From Firmicutes bacterium UBA1426 (GTDB lineage: Bacteria; Bacillota; Clostridia; Peptostreptococcales; Anaerovoracaceae): 6,082 nt of DNA. The translations under genes and the position numbers were made by a program. The stretch covers positions 1 to 6,082 of the forward strand of contig DCUA01000195.1 of assembly GCA_002329675.1 (NCBI GenBank), in the 5' to 3' direction. Positions 1-5,642 of the stretch are shown piece after piece. A model generated the notes under the pieces. It did no database searches, was not told where the DNA came from, and saw nothing but the letters and a program-made list of their open reading frames with translations. Position 1 is the first letter of the stretch. Every line of letters starts with the position of its first letter.

Positions 1-3
1 ATC

Positions 4-912
4 ATGAGAAGCCGATTCATCATTATCCTACTTGTTATACTAGCAACTGCCCTATGGGGTTGTGGTAGCGCACATGTCGGCACTAATAAAAACCTGAACG
101 ATGTAGAGCTCTTGAGAACCAGCGATGTGGTGGATTTAATCGCTGAAAACGGAATATTCCTGGAAAAGGCACATTCTCCAGTTGATTTGTCACTGTGTAA
201 GGTTTACGATAAGGTCCCACAGGCGTATTCGGGCGGTCATCCCGGGGTCTACTATTTATTTTATGAATATGATGGATACAGTGAAACGAGCGATATACAA
301 AGAGATATGTTTCGATTTACTGAATACCCTGATCATGATAAAGAATTTTCTCAATTCATGGTACCCGGAGGTATTATAGGAAAAAACTTGTATATATCCA
401 TGTGGTATTCAGAGTTTCTCTCCTGGGAAGACGGTCTGAATAAAGAAGAATTAGACGCTTTTAATAACATTATGGAGGAAAGGGCCAACATAGTTGAAGT
501 GCTTTACGAAAAGGCTTTTAATAGAAAAGAGACGATTTTAACAGGGCAAGGTAATTCCTGGGAAGTAAAGATTCCGATAAATTATTTCTATAACCAACGA
601 GAGAATAAGAGTGGCATAATAGAAACCGTATTTCATTCAAATGGGGAAACCCATCTAAAGTACCTAAAATCAGATGAAGAACTTCCTGATGTAACATCAA
701 TGAGCTGGTCTTATAAGAATTCCGTCTTGTCTTCGACAGTTGACGAGGGCTCACTCTTAACGCGTGAAGTGGGGGACGGATATTACAGAGTATCTCCAGG
801 CCTTCCAAGTGAATTTAATCCCAACGACCCGGATAAAAACATTATTGTTAAAATTACTTGGGACAATGGGGAAACAGAGGAAATCATTTGCACGGATTCT
901 CAGGCAAATTAA
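4..912 (+). CDS. Putative lipoprotein of unknown function (302 aa)
   Basis: The protein begins with a short basic n-region (MRSR), a hydrophobic stretch at residues 5-18 and a lipobox-like LWGC with Cys20. It is therefore probably a lipid-anchored protein on the outer face of the membrane. The mature part (about 282 aa) is hydrophilic, without further membrane segments, and I recognise no enzyme motif. Its last part, around residues 270-295, has alternating hydrophobic residues and the strand-like segment KITWDNGETEEI, which suggests a small beta-sandwich end domain; that is inference. Only three bases precede the ATG, so the ribosome binding site cannot be seen, and a start further upstream is not excluded, although the signal peptide fits this one. 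DNA is AT-rich like the next genes. The reading frame is certain; the function is unknown. Confidence 0.85.
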   Translation: MRSRFIIILLVILATALWGCGSAHVGTNKNLNDVELLRTSDVVDLIAENGIFLEKAHSPVDLSLCKVYDKVPQAYSGGHPGVYYLFYEYDGYSETSDIQRDMFRFTEYPDHDKEFSQFMVPGGIIGKNLYISMWYSEFLSWEDGLNKEELDAFNNIMEERANIVEVLYEKAFNRKETILTGQGNSWEVKIPINYFYNQRENKSGIIETVFHSNGETHLKYLKSDEELPDVTSMSWSYKNSVLSSTVDEGSLLTREVGDGYYRVSPGLPSEFNPNDPDKNIIVKITWDNGETEEIICTDSQAN

Positions 913-1018
913 AATTAGGTACCAAATTAAATATCGGCCTAATTGTCGGTGTGGCAGTATATAAGCGCTTGAGGAAAAACTAAGATAACGCAGACGCAAG
1001 TCAAAAGGCGGCATATTT

Positions 1019-1349
1019 ATGAATAGTAAAACGAAATGCATTCATAAATTTCACTGGGATTTAGGAGATTGGATTGGGGGTAGTTTTTGGCGTGAAAAAG
1101 AATGTGAGCAATGTGTAGCGCCTATCAAATTAGACAAACCGCACTTGGCCCTGGTCTGGCTTTATCAGTTAATCTGGCTTATTGCCTTATGGATGGTAGG
1201 TTCCAATTTTCAACTATGATTATTCTGACTCCGGTATGAAATTTTTAGCCTCCTTATTCTTTGTTGGATTCATGATTGTAATTTTGCCTGCGGTTAATAT
1301 ACTGATTTTGAACCATGGGACATATCATGAAACGCCGAGGAAAAGTTGA
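1019..1349 (+). pseudogene. Small Cys/His plus two-helix membrane protein, apparently frameshifted
   Basis: The first frame (1019-1219) starts behind AGGCGG with 7 nt spacing and encodes 66 residues. It holds a possible metal site, C7-x2-H10 and C29-x2-C32, and a membrane helix at about 44-61, then stops at TGA 1217-1219. The next frame is open from 1200 to the TGA at 1347-1349 and continues with VPIFNYDYSDSG, a second strong hydrophobic helix (from FLASLFFVGF to NILIL) and a polar tail ending in ETPRKS. Joined near 1200-1216, the two pieces give a protein of about 110 aa with an N-terminal Cys/His motif and two helices. That layout loosely recalls the small CxxC-x20-CxxC membrane proteins of Firmicutes, but I cannot confirm membership. 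It may be a decayed gene or a sequencing indel. Alternatively, the 66-aa product alone is real and 1236-1349 is a separate 37-aa one-helix peptide. Confidence 0.5.
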
Positions 1350-1433
1350 TTTCTTATACTCTCAGGAGGATACCATGATGGCAAAGGCAAAGAGACCTAT
1401 AAGAGTGGGTTAGAAGAAAGACTCGCAGCATGA
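1327..1433 (+). pseudogene. Very short charged ORF, possibly frameshifted remnant
   Basis: One frame from ATG 1327 (or ATG 1315, same frame) reads MKRRGKVDFLYSQED and stops at TAG 1411-1413. The neighbouring frame is open from 1350 and reads DGKGKETYKSGLEERLAA, with its TGA at 1431-1433 overlapping the next ATG (1430) in an ATGA junction. A single-base loss around 1370-1380 would join the two into a peptide of about 35 aa. A good AGGAGG sits at 1364-1369, five bases before ATG 1375, but the frame it serves gives only 12 residues (MMAKAKRPIRVG). The site is therefore either a leftover of a lost start or a coincidence. There is no recognisable family. The evidence is weak: mainly protein-like composition and the overlap with the next ORF. 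Confidence 0.22.
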
Positions 1434-1568
1434 AAAAAATAAAACCGTTAATTGTGTGTTTAACCCATTTTAATTACCGCATTTGCACACCAAGAAACAA
1501 AAATCGAAGAATTAGAAGCTCTAATTAAAATACTTGAGGATGATTCAGACAAACGGCACACGGGTTAG
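1430..1568 (+). pseudogene. Tiny secreted protein with signal peptide, apparently frameshifted
   Basis: ATG 1430 opens a typical signal-peptide start, MKKIKPLIVC, but this frame then becomes non-hydrophobic and ends at TAA 1526-1528. The frame one base over, open from 1464 to TAG 1566-1568, supplies exactly what is missing: PILITAFA, a fitting end for a signal peptide with an A-x-A-like cleavage site. It then gives an acidic helical tail HQETKIEELEALIKILEDD with leucine/isoleucine spacing of a short coiled coil. Joining near 1460-1464 gives about 45 aa. The junction is TTTAACCC, short homopolymer runs where indels are common. There is no strong ribosome binding site directly upstream; the ATGA overlap with the preceding ORF suggests coupled translation. 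The function is unknown, and it could be only the N-terminal remnant of a longer lost gene. Confidence 0.4.
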
Positions 1569-1596
1569 CAGTTTCAAAATCAAAGAGGATTTTGCT

Positions 1597-2109
1597 ATGA
1601 AGACTAACAGAAAACAATATCCTATCTTCTTTTTAGTTATTGTGATTGCCTCAATTCTATGGATTGCCTCGGTGGATAGAAATGATGCAAGAACTCATGA
1701 CATTTCTCAATTAGTTCCGTCAAAGTATGACTCTGTTATTACCAATGATTTTGTTGAAATAATCGGAGAGGAAGAGATTTCTCTCGGAAGTGAAAGCTTT
1801 AAAGTGATACTTCAAAATGGATCGGACCACATGCTATCTTTTGGAACGCTGTATGTTTTAGAAGTTCTTTACAATGAACAATGGTATAGAGTTCCTTACG
1901 CGGAGGAGGGTCCCTATTTATATACGCCGATATTATTGAGACTTGATCCACACAGTACCCGCGAATTCTGGGTAGGTTTGGTCGAATATGAACTTTATCC
2001 GGGAAAGTACCGCATTGTTAAAGATTTTTATTTCGGAATGCCTTTGCGAAAAGATGGCGAAGGCAGCAAAGAGATAATACTGGCTTCCTTCGAATTTAAA
2101 TTATATTAA
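1597..2109 (+). CDS. Anchored or secreted protein with Ig-like beta domain (170 aa)
   Basis: I chose ATG 1597 because AGAGG lies at 1584-1588 and the protein then starts with a basic n-region (MKTNRKQY) and one hydrophobic segment at residues 9-25. An in-frame ATG at 1534 would put 21 polar residues in front and has no good ribosome binding site. The segment is either a membrane anchor or a cleavable signal peptide; no lipobox Cys is present. Residues about 60-168 form a beta-rich domain: a strand ending KVILQNGSDHMLSFG, then YVLEVLYNEQWYRVPY, a strand around LLRLDP, and LYPGKYRIVKDF. This pattern, N-x-S after the first strand, E...W-Y in the middle and PG-x-YRI near the end, is that of the bacterial Ig-like domains common in Firmicute surface proteins. 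The ligand and role are unknown. It follows the broken small ORFs and precedes another envelope protein. Confidence 0.8.
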   Translation: MKTNRKQYPIFFLVIVIASILWIASVDRNDARTHDISQLVPSKYDSVITNDFVEIIGEEEISLGSESFKVILQNGSDHMLSFGTLYVLEVLYNEQWYRVPYAEEGPYLYTPILLRLDPHSTREFWVGLVEYELYPGKYRIVKDFYFGMPLRKDGEGSKEIILASFEFKLY

Positions 2110-2138
2110 AATACCCTTTTCGGCCACTTGCGTTTGGG

Positions 2139-2156
2139 AGCCGTATGCCTACGGTT
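2139..2156 (+). other. Small hairpin between two envelope protein genes
   Basis: The sequence can pair as AGCCGTA with TACGGTT around a four-base loop TGCC: five Watson-Crick pairs at the core plus a G-T and an A-T pair. No T-run follows, so it is a poor intrinsic terminator. It lies 29 bases behind the stop of the Ig-like gene and 38 bases before the next start, and could be a weak attenuator or mean nothing. Confidence 0.22.
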
Positions 2157-2194
2157 ATCGTATCGATTAGGATCTGTGGAGAAGGAGAGAAATA

Positions 2195-3259
2195 ATGAAG
2201 AACAGAAAAATTTTTATTGGGATGTTCGTCTTCCTGTTGCTTTTGGGGGTGGCAGGTTGCTCCGGTGAAAGGAGTAGCTCAGAAAACATTTTCTCTGCTG
2301 GACAATATTTTGTCGTTCTTCCCGAGTCTCTTGAGGGTCGGAGCGTTCCAAGCAACTCCAGCGGAAGCTCTAATATGGACAGTGATGGTATATTTTATAA
2401 AGGCGACAGTGAAGCCGGAGGTATAACCCTCCATATTCTCCCCGACGACATGTCTCTGCATAAACAAATATTTTTCGAACCCATGAGTAGCAGTAAAACG
2501 GAGAGAGAAACATTTACCCTTCGTGAGACCTTTGATTTTTCACCTCTTTATCCAAGCGAAGTGGTCGAAGCGGATTTATCTAAATTAGACACCCTTTGCC
2601 CTTCTTATGCCGCATCTCTGACGATGAAAGACGGCAGCGAGCAAACTCGCTTTTACTATGTCGCTTCAAACTACCACATTTATGACCTATGGTTTGATTT
2701 GAACTTTTTAAGTGAGGAGGAAGCTTATAAAGCCGCGCAATCTCTTTTCTTTGGAACAAACCGCGCCGACAGCCCGGATGGAAAGCACGCCGTTTCCTTT
2801 TACGATAGCGGAATGGAGCATCTTGCTTACTTTTGGGATCTGACTGGAGAAAATCCTGTCATGACAGAGAGTATGCCGGCCAGCGGGTTGCTACCGGACG
2901 GTGTTCCCGACTCTCCTCTCTGGTCGCCGGACAGCCAGAAGCTGGCCGTCGGTATATCCAATGAAAACATTCGCAGCTTCACATTTTTGACCGGGGCGCG
3001 CCCAACGGGGTTCCATACAGGAGCGGGGGACTTGATGAAGGTCTTTACCGATTCAGGATACAGTTTCGACTATGAACTTGCCGCAGATCCGGAAGCCGAA
3101 TTGGTGCCGCTGGAATGGGGAAAGGATAGCGAAAGCCTTAAGTTTTCCTATGCCTGGACGGACAGCACAGGGGTGCGCAGAAGCGGCACTGCTTGGTACA
3201 GCTTGGCAGATCCGAGAGCTCCTATCAAAGATATAGATGAGGATCCGATCCAAAAATGA
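2195..3259 (+). CDS. Putative lipoprotein with C-terminal propeller-like motifs (354 aa)
   Basis: The start is secure: AAGGAGA at 2182-2188 lies 6 nt before ATG 2195. Residues 1-22 form a lipoprotein signal peptide (MKNRK, hydrophobic core, lipobox VAGC with Cys22), followed by a Ser/Glu-rich linker. Residues about 35-187 are a globular region of unknown family. Residues about 188-340 carry three repeats of a WD40-like/PD40 beta-propeller signature: SPDGKHAVSF (193-202), WSPDSQKLAV (243-252) and WGKDSESLKF (308-317). Too few blades are visible for a complete propeller, so the fold is inferred. The protein probably sits on the outer membrane face and binds a ligand or partner; no catalytic motif is evident. 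The DNA coding for the C-terminal part is much richer in GC than that for the N-terminal part: 39 of 60 bases at 2881-2940 against 21 of 60 at 2461-2520. Confidence 0.85.
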   Translation: MKNRKIFIGMFVFLLLLGVAGCSGERSSSENIFSAGQYFVVLPESLEGRSVPSNSSGSSNMDSDGIFYKGDSEAGGITLHILPDDMSLHKQIFFEPMSSSKTERETFTLRETFDFSPLYPSEVVEADLSKLDTLCPSYAASLTMKDGSEQTRFYYVASNYHIYDLWFDLNFLSEEEAYKAAQSLFFGTNRADSPDGKHAVSFYDSGMEHLAYFWDLTGENPVMTESMPASGLLPDGVPDSPLWSPDSQKLAVGISNENIRSFTFLTGARPTGFHTGAGDLMKVFTDSGYSFDYELAADPEAELVPLEWGKDSESLKFSYAWTDSTGVRRSGTAWYSLADPRAPIKDIDEDPIQK

Positions 3260-3367
3260 CCCACACATGCAATGACCCGAATAATCTCATATCGATACCC
3301 CAGATGCTCTTCAAAGATCATCATCGTATTTGAGCAAAATCCCAAGTTGTGTGTGGATGCTATTGAT

Positions 3368-3393
3368 AATTTCGTTGCAGCCGCAACGAAATT
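3368..3393 (+). terminator. Perfect 11-bp hairpin, possible terminator
   Basis: AATTTCGTTGC (3368-3378) and GCAACGAAATT (3383-3393) are exact reverse complements around the four-base loop AGCC. The perfect stem and the position about 110 bases behind the lipoprotein stop fit a transcription terminator. The following bases (GTACCTTATTTG) make only a weak, interrupted U-tract, and neither strand has a proper T-run. It could instead be a protein binding site or an RNA stability element. Confidence 0.45.
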
Positions 3394-3496
3394 GTACCTT
3401 ATTTGTGATTGGGCGTTAATTCCTCTTCTTTAATGCACACACTTCTCCGATTTTTGCTCACTTTCCGAGAATTTTTTAGAACTCATAAAAAACGTA

Positions 3497-3524
3497 TTGA
3501 CAAACAGATTGCAGGTGGTATAGT
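3497..3524 (+). promoter_or_regulatory. Sigma-A promoter of the regulator/ABC operon
   Basis: A consensus -35 box TTGACA (3497-3502) is followed by 16 bases and a -10 box TATAGT (3519-3524). The DNA in front of it (3471-3493) is rich in A and T runs like an UP element. The expected start of transcription is near 3531, inside the palindrome at 3523-3544, leaving a leader of about 50 bases before the regulator gene. Such a strong core promoter fits a gene set kept off by a repressor. Confidence 0.82.
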
Positions 3525-3544
3525 TAGTTACACAAGTAATTAAC
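3523..3544. promoter_or_regulatory. Probable operator of the GntR-type repressor
   Basis: The half-sites GTTAGTTAC (3523-3531) and GTAATTAAC (3536-3544) are inverted copies matching at 8 of 9 positions around the centre ACAA. The site overlaps the end of the -10 box and the transcription start, where a bound dimer would block RNA polymerase. It stands 35 bases before the regulator gene, so autoregulation by that regulator is the simplest reading. The symmetry is seen directly; the binding is inferred. Confidence 0.65.
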
Positions 3545-3554
3545 CAGTTAACAA

Positions 3555-3593
3555 ATGAACTTGCAGGAAAGGAGATAAGATGAACTTACAGGA
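3555..3593 (+). repeat. Short tandem duplication of the regulator start segment
   Basis: ATGAACTTGCAGGA (3555-3568) and ATGAACTTACAGGA (3580-3593) match at 13 of 14 bases, 25 bases apart. The first copy opens a mini-ORF MNLQERR ending in TAA, the second is the true start MNLQDERP. The ribosome binding site AAGGAGA lies between them and serves only the second copy; the first has none. It is probably a fossil of a small duplication that may have placed a new start behind a good ribosome binding site. Confidence 0.5.
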
Positions 3594-3942
3594 CGAAAGA
3601 CCGATCTTTGTGCAGATTGCCGAATATATCGAAGACGGTATCCTGTCCGGCGCATTTCCGGAGGATACGCAGATTCCTTCCACCACTGAGATCTCGGTCT
3701 GGTATAAGATAAATCCTGCCACTGCGCTGAAGGGGATCAATCTTCTGGTAGATGAGAACATCGTCTACAAGAAGCGCGGGCTTGGGATGTTTGTAAGTAC
3801 CGGCGCGGCCGAGTCGATCCGAAGGAAAAGAAAAAAGGATTTCTTCGACAACTACATCGACAAGGTGGTCACTGAGGCAAAGAAATTAGGGCTAACGCAA
3901 GAGGAACTTGCTGCCATGATAGAAAGAGGGTATGACAGATGA
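3580..3942 (+). CDS. GntR-family transcriptional repressor, YtrA type
   Basis: The 120-aa protein has the full layout of the YtrA subfamily. Residues about 8-74 form a GntR winged helix-turn-helix, with PIFVQIAEYIEDGILSGAF leading in, the conserved IPSTTEIS-x10-AT recognition region and the wing GLGMFVS. A short charged helical tail (about 80-120) takes the place of a large effector domain and serves dimerisation in this family. The length is normal. The start follows AAGGAGA at 3569-3575. YtrA-type proteins usually repress their own operon with an ABC transporter, and here the gene shares ATGA with the ATPase gene behind it. It probably binds the palindrome at 3523-3544. What releases it is not shown by the sequence; in relatives it is often cell-envelope stress or peptide antibiotics. 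Confidence 0.94.
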   Translation: MNLQDERPIFVQIAEYIEDGILSGAFPEDTQIPSTTEISVWYKINPATALKGINLLVDENIVYKKRGLGMFVSTGAAESIRRKRKKDFFDNYIDKVVTEAKKLGLTQEELAAMIERGYDR

Positions 3943-4790
3943 AAGGGATTGAAGTAAGAAGTTTAGATAAGAATTACGGAGATGTCCGGGCACTTCGGAA
4001 CGTAAGCCTTACCTTTGAAGAAAATAAGATTTACGGGCTGCTGGGAAGAAACGGGGCAGGAAAGACCACATTGCTCAATACCATAACAGGAAGGGTTTTC
4101 CCGGACAGCGGCGATGTACTGGTAGATGGTGAGGTTGCTCTGGAAAACGATAAAGCCCAGCAAAAAATATTTATGATGAGCGAGAAGAATTTTTACCCGG
4201 AAGGGATGAAAGTAAAGGATGCCATCAAATGGACCCGGGAGTTCTATCCTGGATTTGATGAGGAGTATTGCAGAAACCTGGCAGAGAAATTCGGACTGAA
4301 CACAAAGAAGAAGATCAAAAGCCTGTCCACAGGCTACGGTTCTATATTCAAGCTGATCCTCACTCTGTCGGCCAACGCTCCCTACTTGTTCTTTGACGAA
4401 CCTGTCCTGGGGCTTGACGCCAATCACAGAGACATGTTTTATCGGGCTCTGCTGGAGAAGTACAGCGATAAACCATTTACCGCAGTCATATCCACTCATC
4501 TCATCGAAGAGGTCGCCGGTGTGATAGAGGAAGTGGTCATCATTAAAAGGGGCGAGATCATCCGAAACCAGTCTGTTGAAGAGCTCCTGGAAACCGGTTG
4601 CACCGTGTCCGGTACCGCAGTTGCCGTAGACAGCGCTATCCAGGGTAAGACCGTCTTAGGAGAAGACAGCCTGGGTGGACTGAAAACCGCCTACCTGGCA
4701 GGCGAAATCGATTCGTCAACACTGCCGGCAGGCATTGAAATAGGGAAGATGGATCTGCAAAAACTCTTCATCCATCTGACCAATGAGTAA
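3939..4790 (+). CDS. ABC-2 type transporter ATP-binding protein
   Basis: This is the cytoplasmic motor subunit that hydrolyses ATP to drive the membrane partner encoded next. All landmarks are present: aromatic A-loop Tyr13, Walker A GRNGAGKT (36-43), a Q-loop region MMSEKNFYPEG in which Glu takes the usual Gln place, signature LSTGY (129-133) in place of LSGGQ, Walker B YLFFDEP (149-155) with catalytic Glu154, D-loop GLDA (158-161) and switch His187 in STHL. The residues after about 215 are a variable tail typical of regulator-linked ABC-2 ATPases. The length of 283 aa is normal. The start overlaps the regulator stop (ATGA), which indicates translational coupling. The substrate cannot be read from the sequence; export of, or protection against, a peptide or lipid-active compound is the usual role of such operons. 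Confidence 0.95.
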   Translation: MKGIEVRSLDKNYGDVRALRNVSLTFEENKIYGLLGRNGAGKTTLLNTITGRVFPDSGDVLVDGEVALENDKAQQKIFMMSEKNFYPEGMKVKDAIKWTREFYPGFDEEYCRNLAEKFGLNTKKKIKSLSTGYGSIFKLILTLSANAPYLFFDEPVLGLDANHRDMFYRALLEKYSDKPFTAVISTHLIEEVAGVIEEVVIIKRGEIIRNQSVEELLETGCTVSGTAVAVDSAIQGKTVLGEDSLGGLKTAYLAGEIDSSTLPAGIEIGKMDLQKLFIHLTNE

Positions 4791-4795
4791 GGAGG
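4789..4795 (+). promoter_or_regulatory. Ribosome binding site that decides the permease start
   Basis: AAGGAGG overlaps the ATPase stop codon TAA (4788-4790) and ends 8 bases before ATG 4804. The in-frame ATG 4783 lies in front of this site and has no comparable one of its own, so 4804 is the better start. Confidence 0.8.
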
Positions 4796-4803
4796 CAGAA
4801 AAA

Positions 4804-5562
4804 ATGAACATAAAAAGTGCTTTAAAATATCAAATTGCAGATGGTAGAGTTTCTATTCCTGTATTCTACCTTGTAATATTCTGCCTGATGGCGTTGATCC
4901 CTATATCGGCTTCAGGCATGGGGCCGGAGGATTCTATGAGTATAGGAGGATTCGAGATCGCAACGATAATCTTTCTGTTCGTTGTGGGTCTGAATTCCTT
5001 CCGTGAGACTTTCCGGATGATGGTACAAAACGGTGTTTCCAGAAAGACCATGTTTGTAAGCTTTCTTCTCCTGACACTGGTCTTGTCAGTGGGAATGTCC
5101 TGCATAAACGAAGTTCTTCTTTGGATCGGGAAAGCATTCACAGCAGGAAAGGGTAACATAACCTTTCAGAGTGTGTTTGAACAAATGTATGCGCCCCGCT
5201 ATATGGGGAATCCAGACAGTATTCAAATGATCGCTGAGGGCTTGCTGTTTACCATATTAGCTTGTGCGGCTACAATGATGCTGGGCTACTTCATCACGAT
5301 CATGTACTATCGGCTGAACAAAGTGGGCAAAATTGCTGTGTCCGTTGGCGTACCGGCGATCCTTATCATCGGGCTTCCCATTTTTGATGCGGTGGTAACT
5401 GGGGGAATAATCTACAGAGCTCTTGGGCAGCTGACCCTCTTTGCAATGGGAATACTGAGCGGTTATAATCCGTATTATGCCATGGTGTCCGCGCTGATTG
5501 CTTTTGCTGTGCTTGCCAGCCTTTCCTGGATGCTGGCCAGACGGGCTGTAGTTAAAGACTAG
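4804..5562 (+). CDS. ABC-2 type transporter permease
   Basis: From ATG 4804 the product has 252 residues and is very hydrophobic. Likely membrane helices are at about 17-37, 49-66, 83-108, 143-169, 176-199, 205-219 and 225-246; six is the usual number, so the short stretch near 205-219 is uncertain. The cytoplasmic loop FRMMVQNGVSRKT (70-82) is a typical element of this permease type, where it lies between the second and third helices. A larger polar loop at about 112-142 probably faces outside. The protein should form a dimer that pairs with the ATPase encoded just upstream. Gene order repressor, ATPase, permease, with a shared promoter and overlapping signals, supports one functional unit. 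An in-frame ATG at 4783 would add seven residues (MSKEAEK) but lies before the ribosome binding site. The substrate is unknown. Confidence 0.9.
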   Translation: MNIKSALKYQIADGRVSIPVFYLVIFCLMALIPISASGMGPEDSMSIGGFEIATIIFLFVVGLNSFRETFRMMVQNGVSRKTMFVSFLLLTLVLSVGMSCINEVLLWIGKAFTAGKGNITFQSVFEQMYAPRYMGNPDSIQMIAEGLLFTILACAATMMLGYFITIMYYRLNKVGKIAVSVGVPAILIIGLPIFDAVVTGGIIYRALGQLTLFAMGILSGYNPYYAMVSALIAFAVLASLSWMLARRAVVKD

Positions 5563-5563
5563 C

Positions 5564-5592
5564 TTGCATGGCCCTTTTATTAGTGGTATAAT
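5564..5592 (+). promoter_or_regulatory. Extended -10 sigma-A promoter of the MATE gene
   Basis: TTGCAT (5564-5569), a 17-base spacer and the perfect TATAAT (5587-5592) preceded by TGG make an extended -10 promoter. It starts one base behind the permease stop codon. The transcript would begin near 5599 and have a leader of about 45 bases. The MATE gene therefore probably has its own expression, besides possible read-through from the ABC operon, since no terminator lies between them. Confidence 0.78.
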
Positions 5593-5630
5593 TCCTTCTT
5601 GTGTTCAGAGAATATTAGAGATCGAAGCAT

Positions 5631-5636
5631 AAGGAG
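5631..5636 (+). promoter_or_regulatory. Ribosome binding site for a TTG start
   Basis: AAGGAG lies 6 bases before TTG 5643 and 21 bases before the first in-frame ATG (5658). The spacing favours the TTG start. Confidence 0.75.
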
Positions 5637-5642
5637 TAAGGG

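Larger units (their letters stand above)
3260..3579. other. Intergenic control region, about 320 bp
   Basis: This stretch separates the lipoprotein genes from the regulator operon. It holds an 11-bp hairpin (3368-3393), a wider inverted repeat around it (GTGTGTG 3349-3355 with CACACAC 3436-3442), and AT-rich DNA at 3471-3493 that could act as an UP element. It also holds a strong promoter, a palindromic operator and a strong ribosome binding site (AAGGAGA). I see no convincing gene in it. Confidence 0.7.

Noticed and set aside
913..944. Inverted repeat AATTAGG/CCTAATT just behind the first lipoprotein gene as a terminator
   Set aside because: Only 7 AT-rich pairs with an 18-base loop and no T-run behind it.
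757..1041. 94-codon - strand ORF spanning the end of the first lipoprotein gene and the gap behind it
   Set aside because: No ribosome binding site or domain features were recognised, and most of it mirrors the coding frame on the + strand.
1534..1596. Upstream ATG extension of the Ig-like protein
   Set aside because: It would bury the hydrophobic N-terminal segment behind 21 polar residues, and no ribosome binding site precedes 1534, while AGAGG precedes 1597.
3272..3433. 53-codon + strand ORF starting MTRIISYRYP in the intergenic region
   Set aside because: Part of it (VFEQNPKLCVDAIDNFVAAA) looks protein-like, but there is no ribosome binding site and it runs through the perfect hairpin. 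It is at most a gene remnant.
3963..4499. Long open frame of 178 codons on the - strand
   Set aside because: It lies fully inside the ABC ATPase gene, whose motifs are complete on the + strand; the - strand product has no recognisable features.
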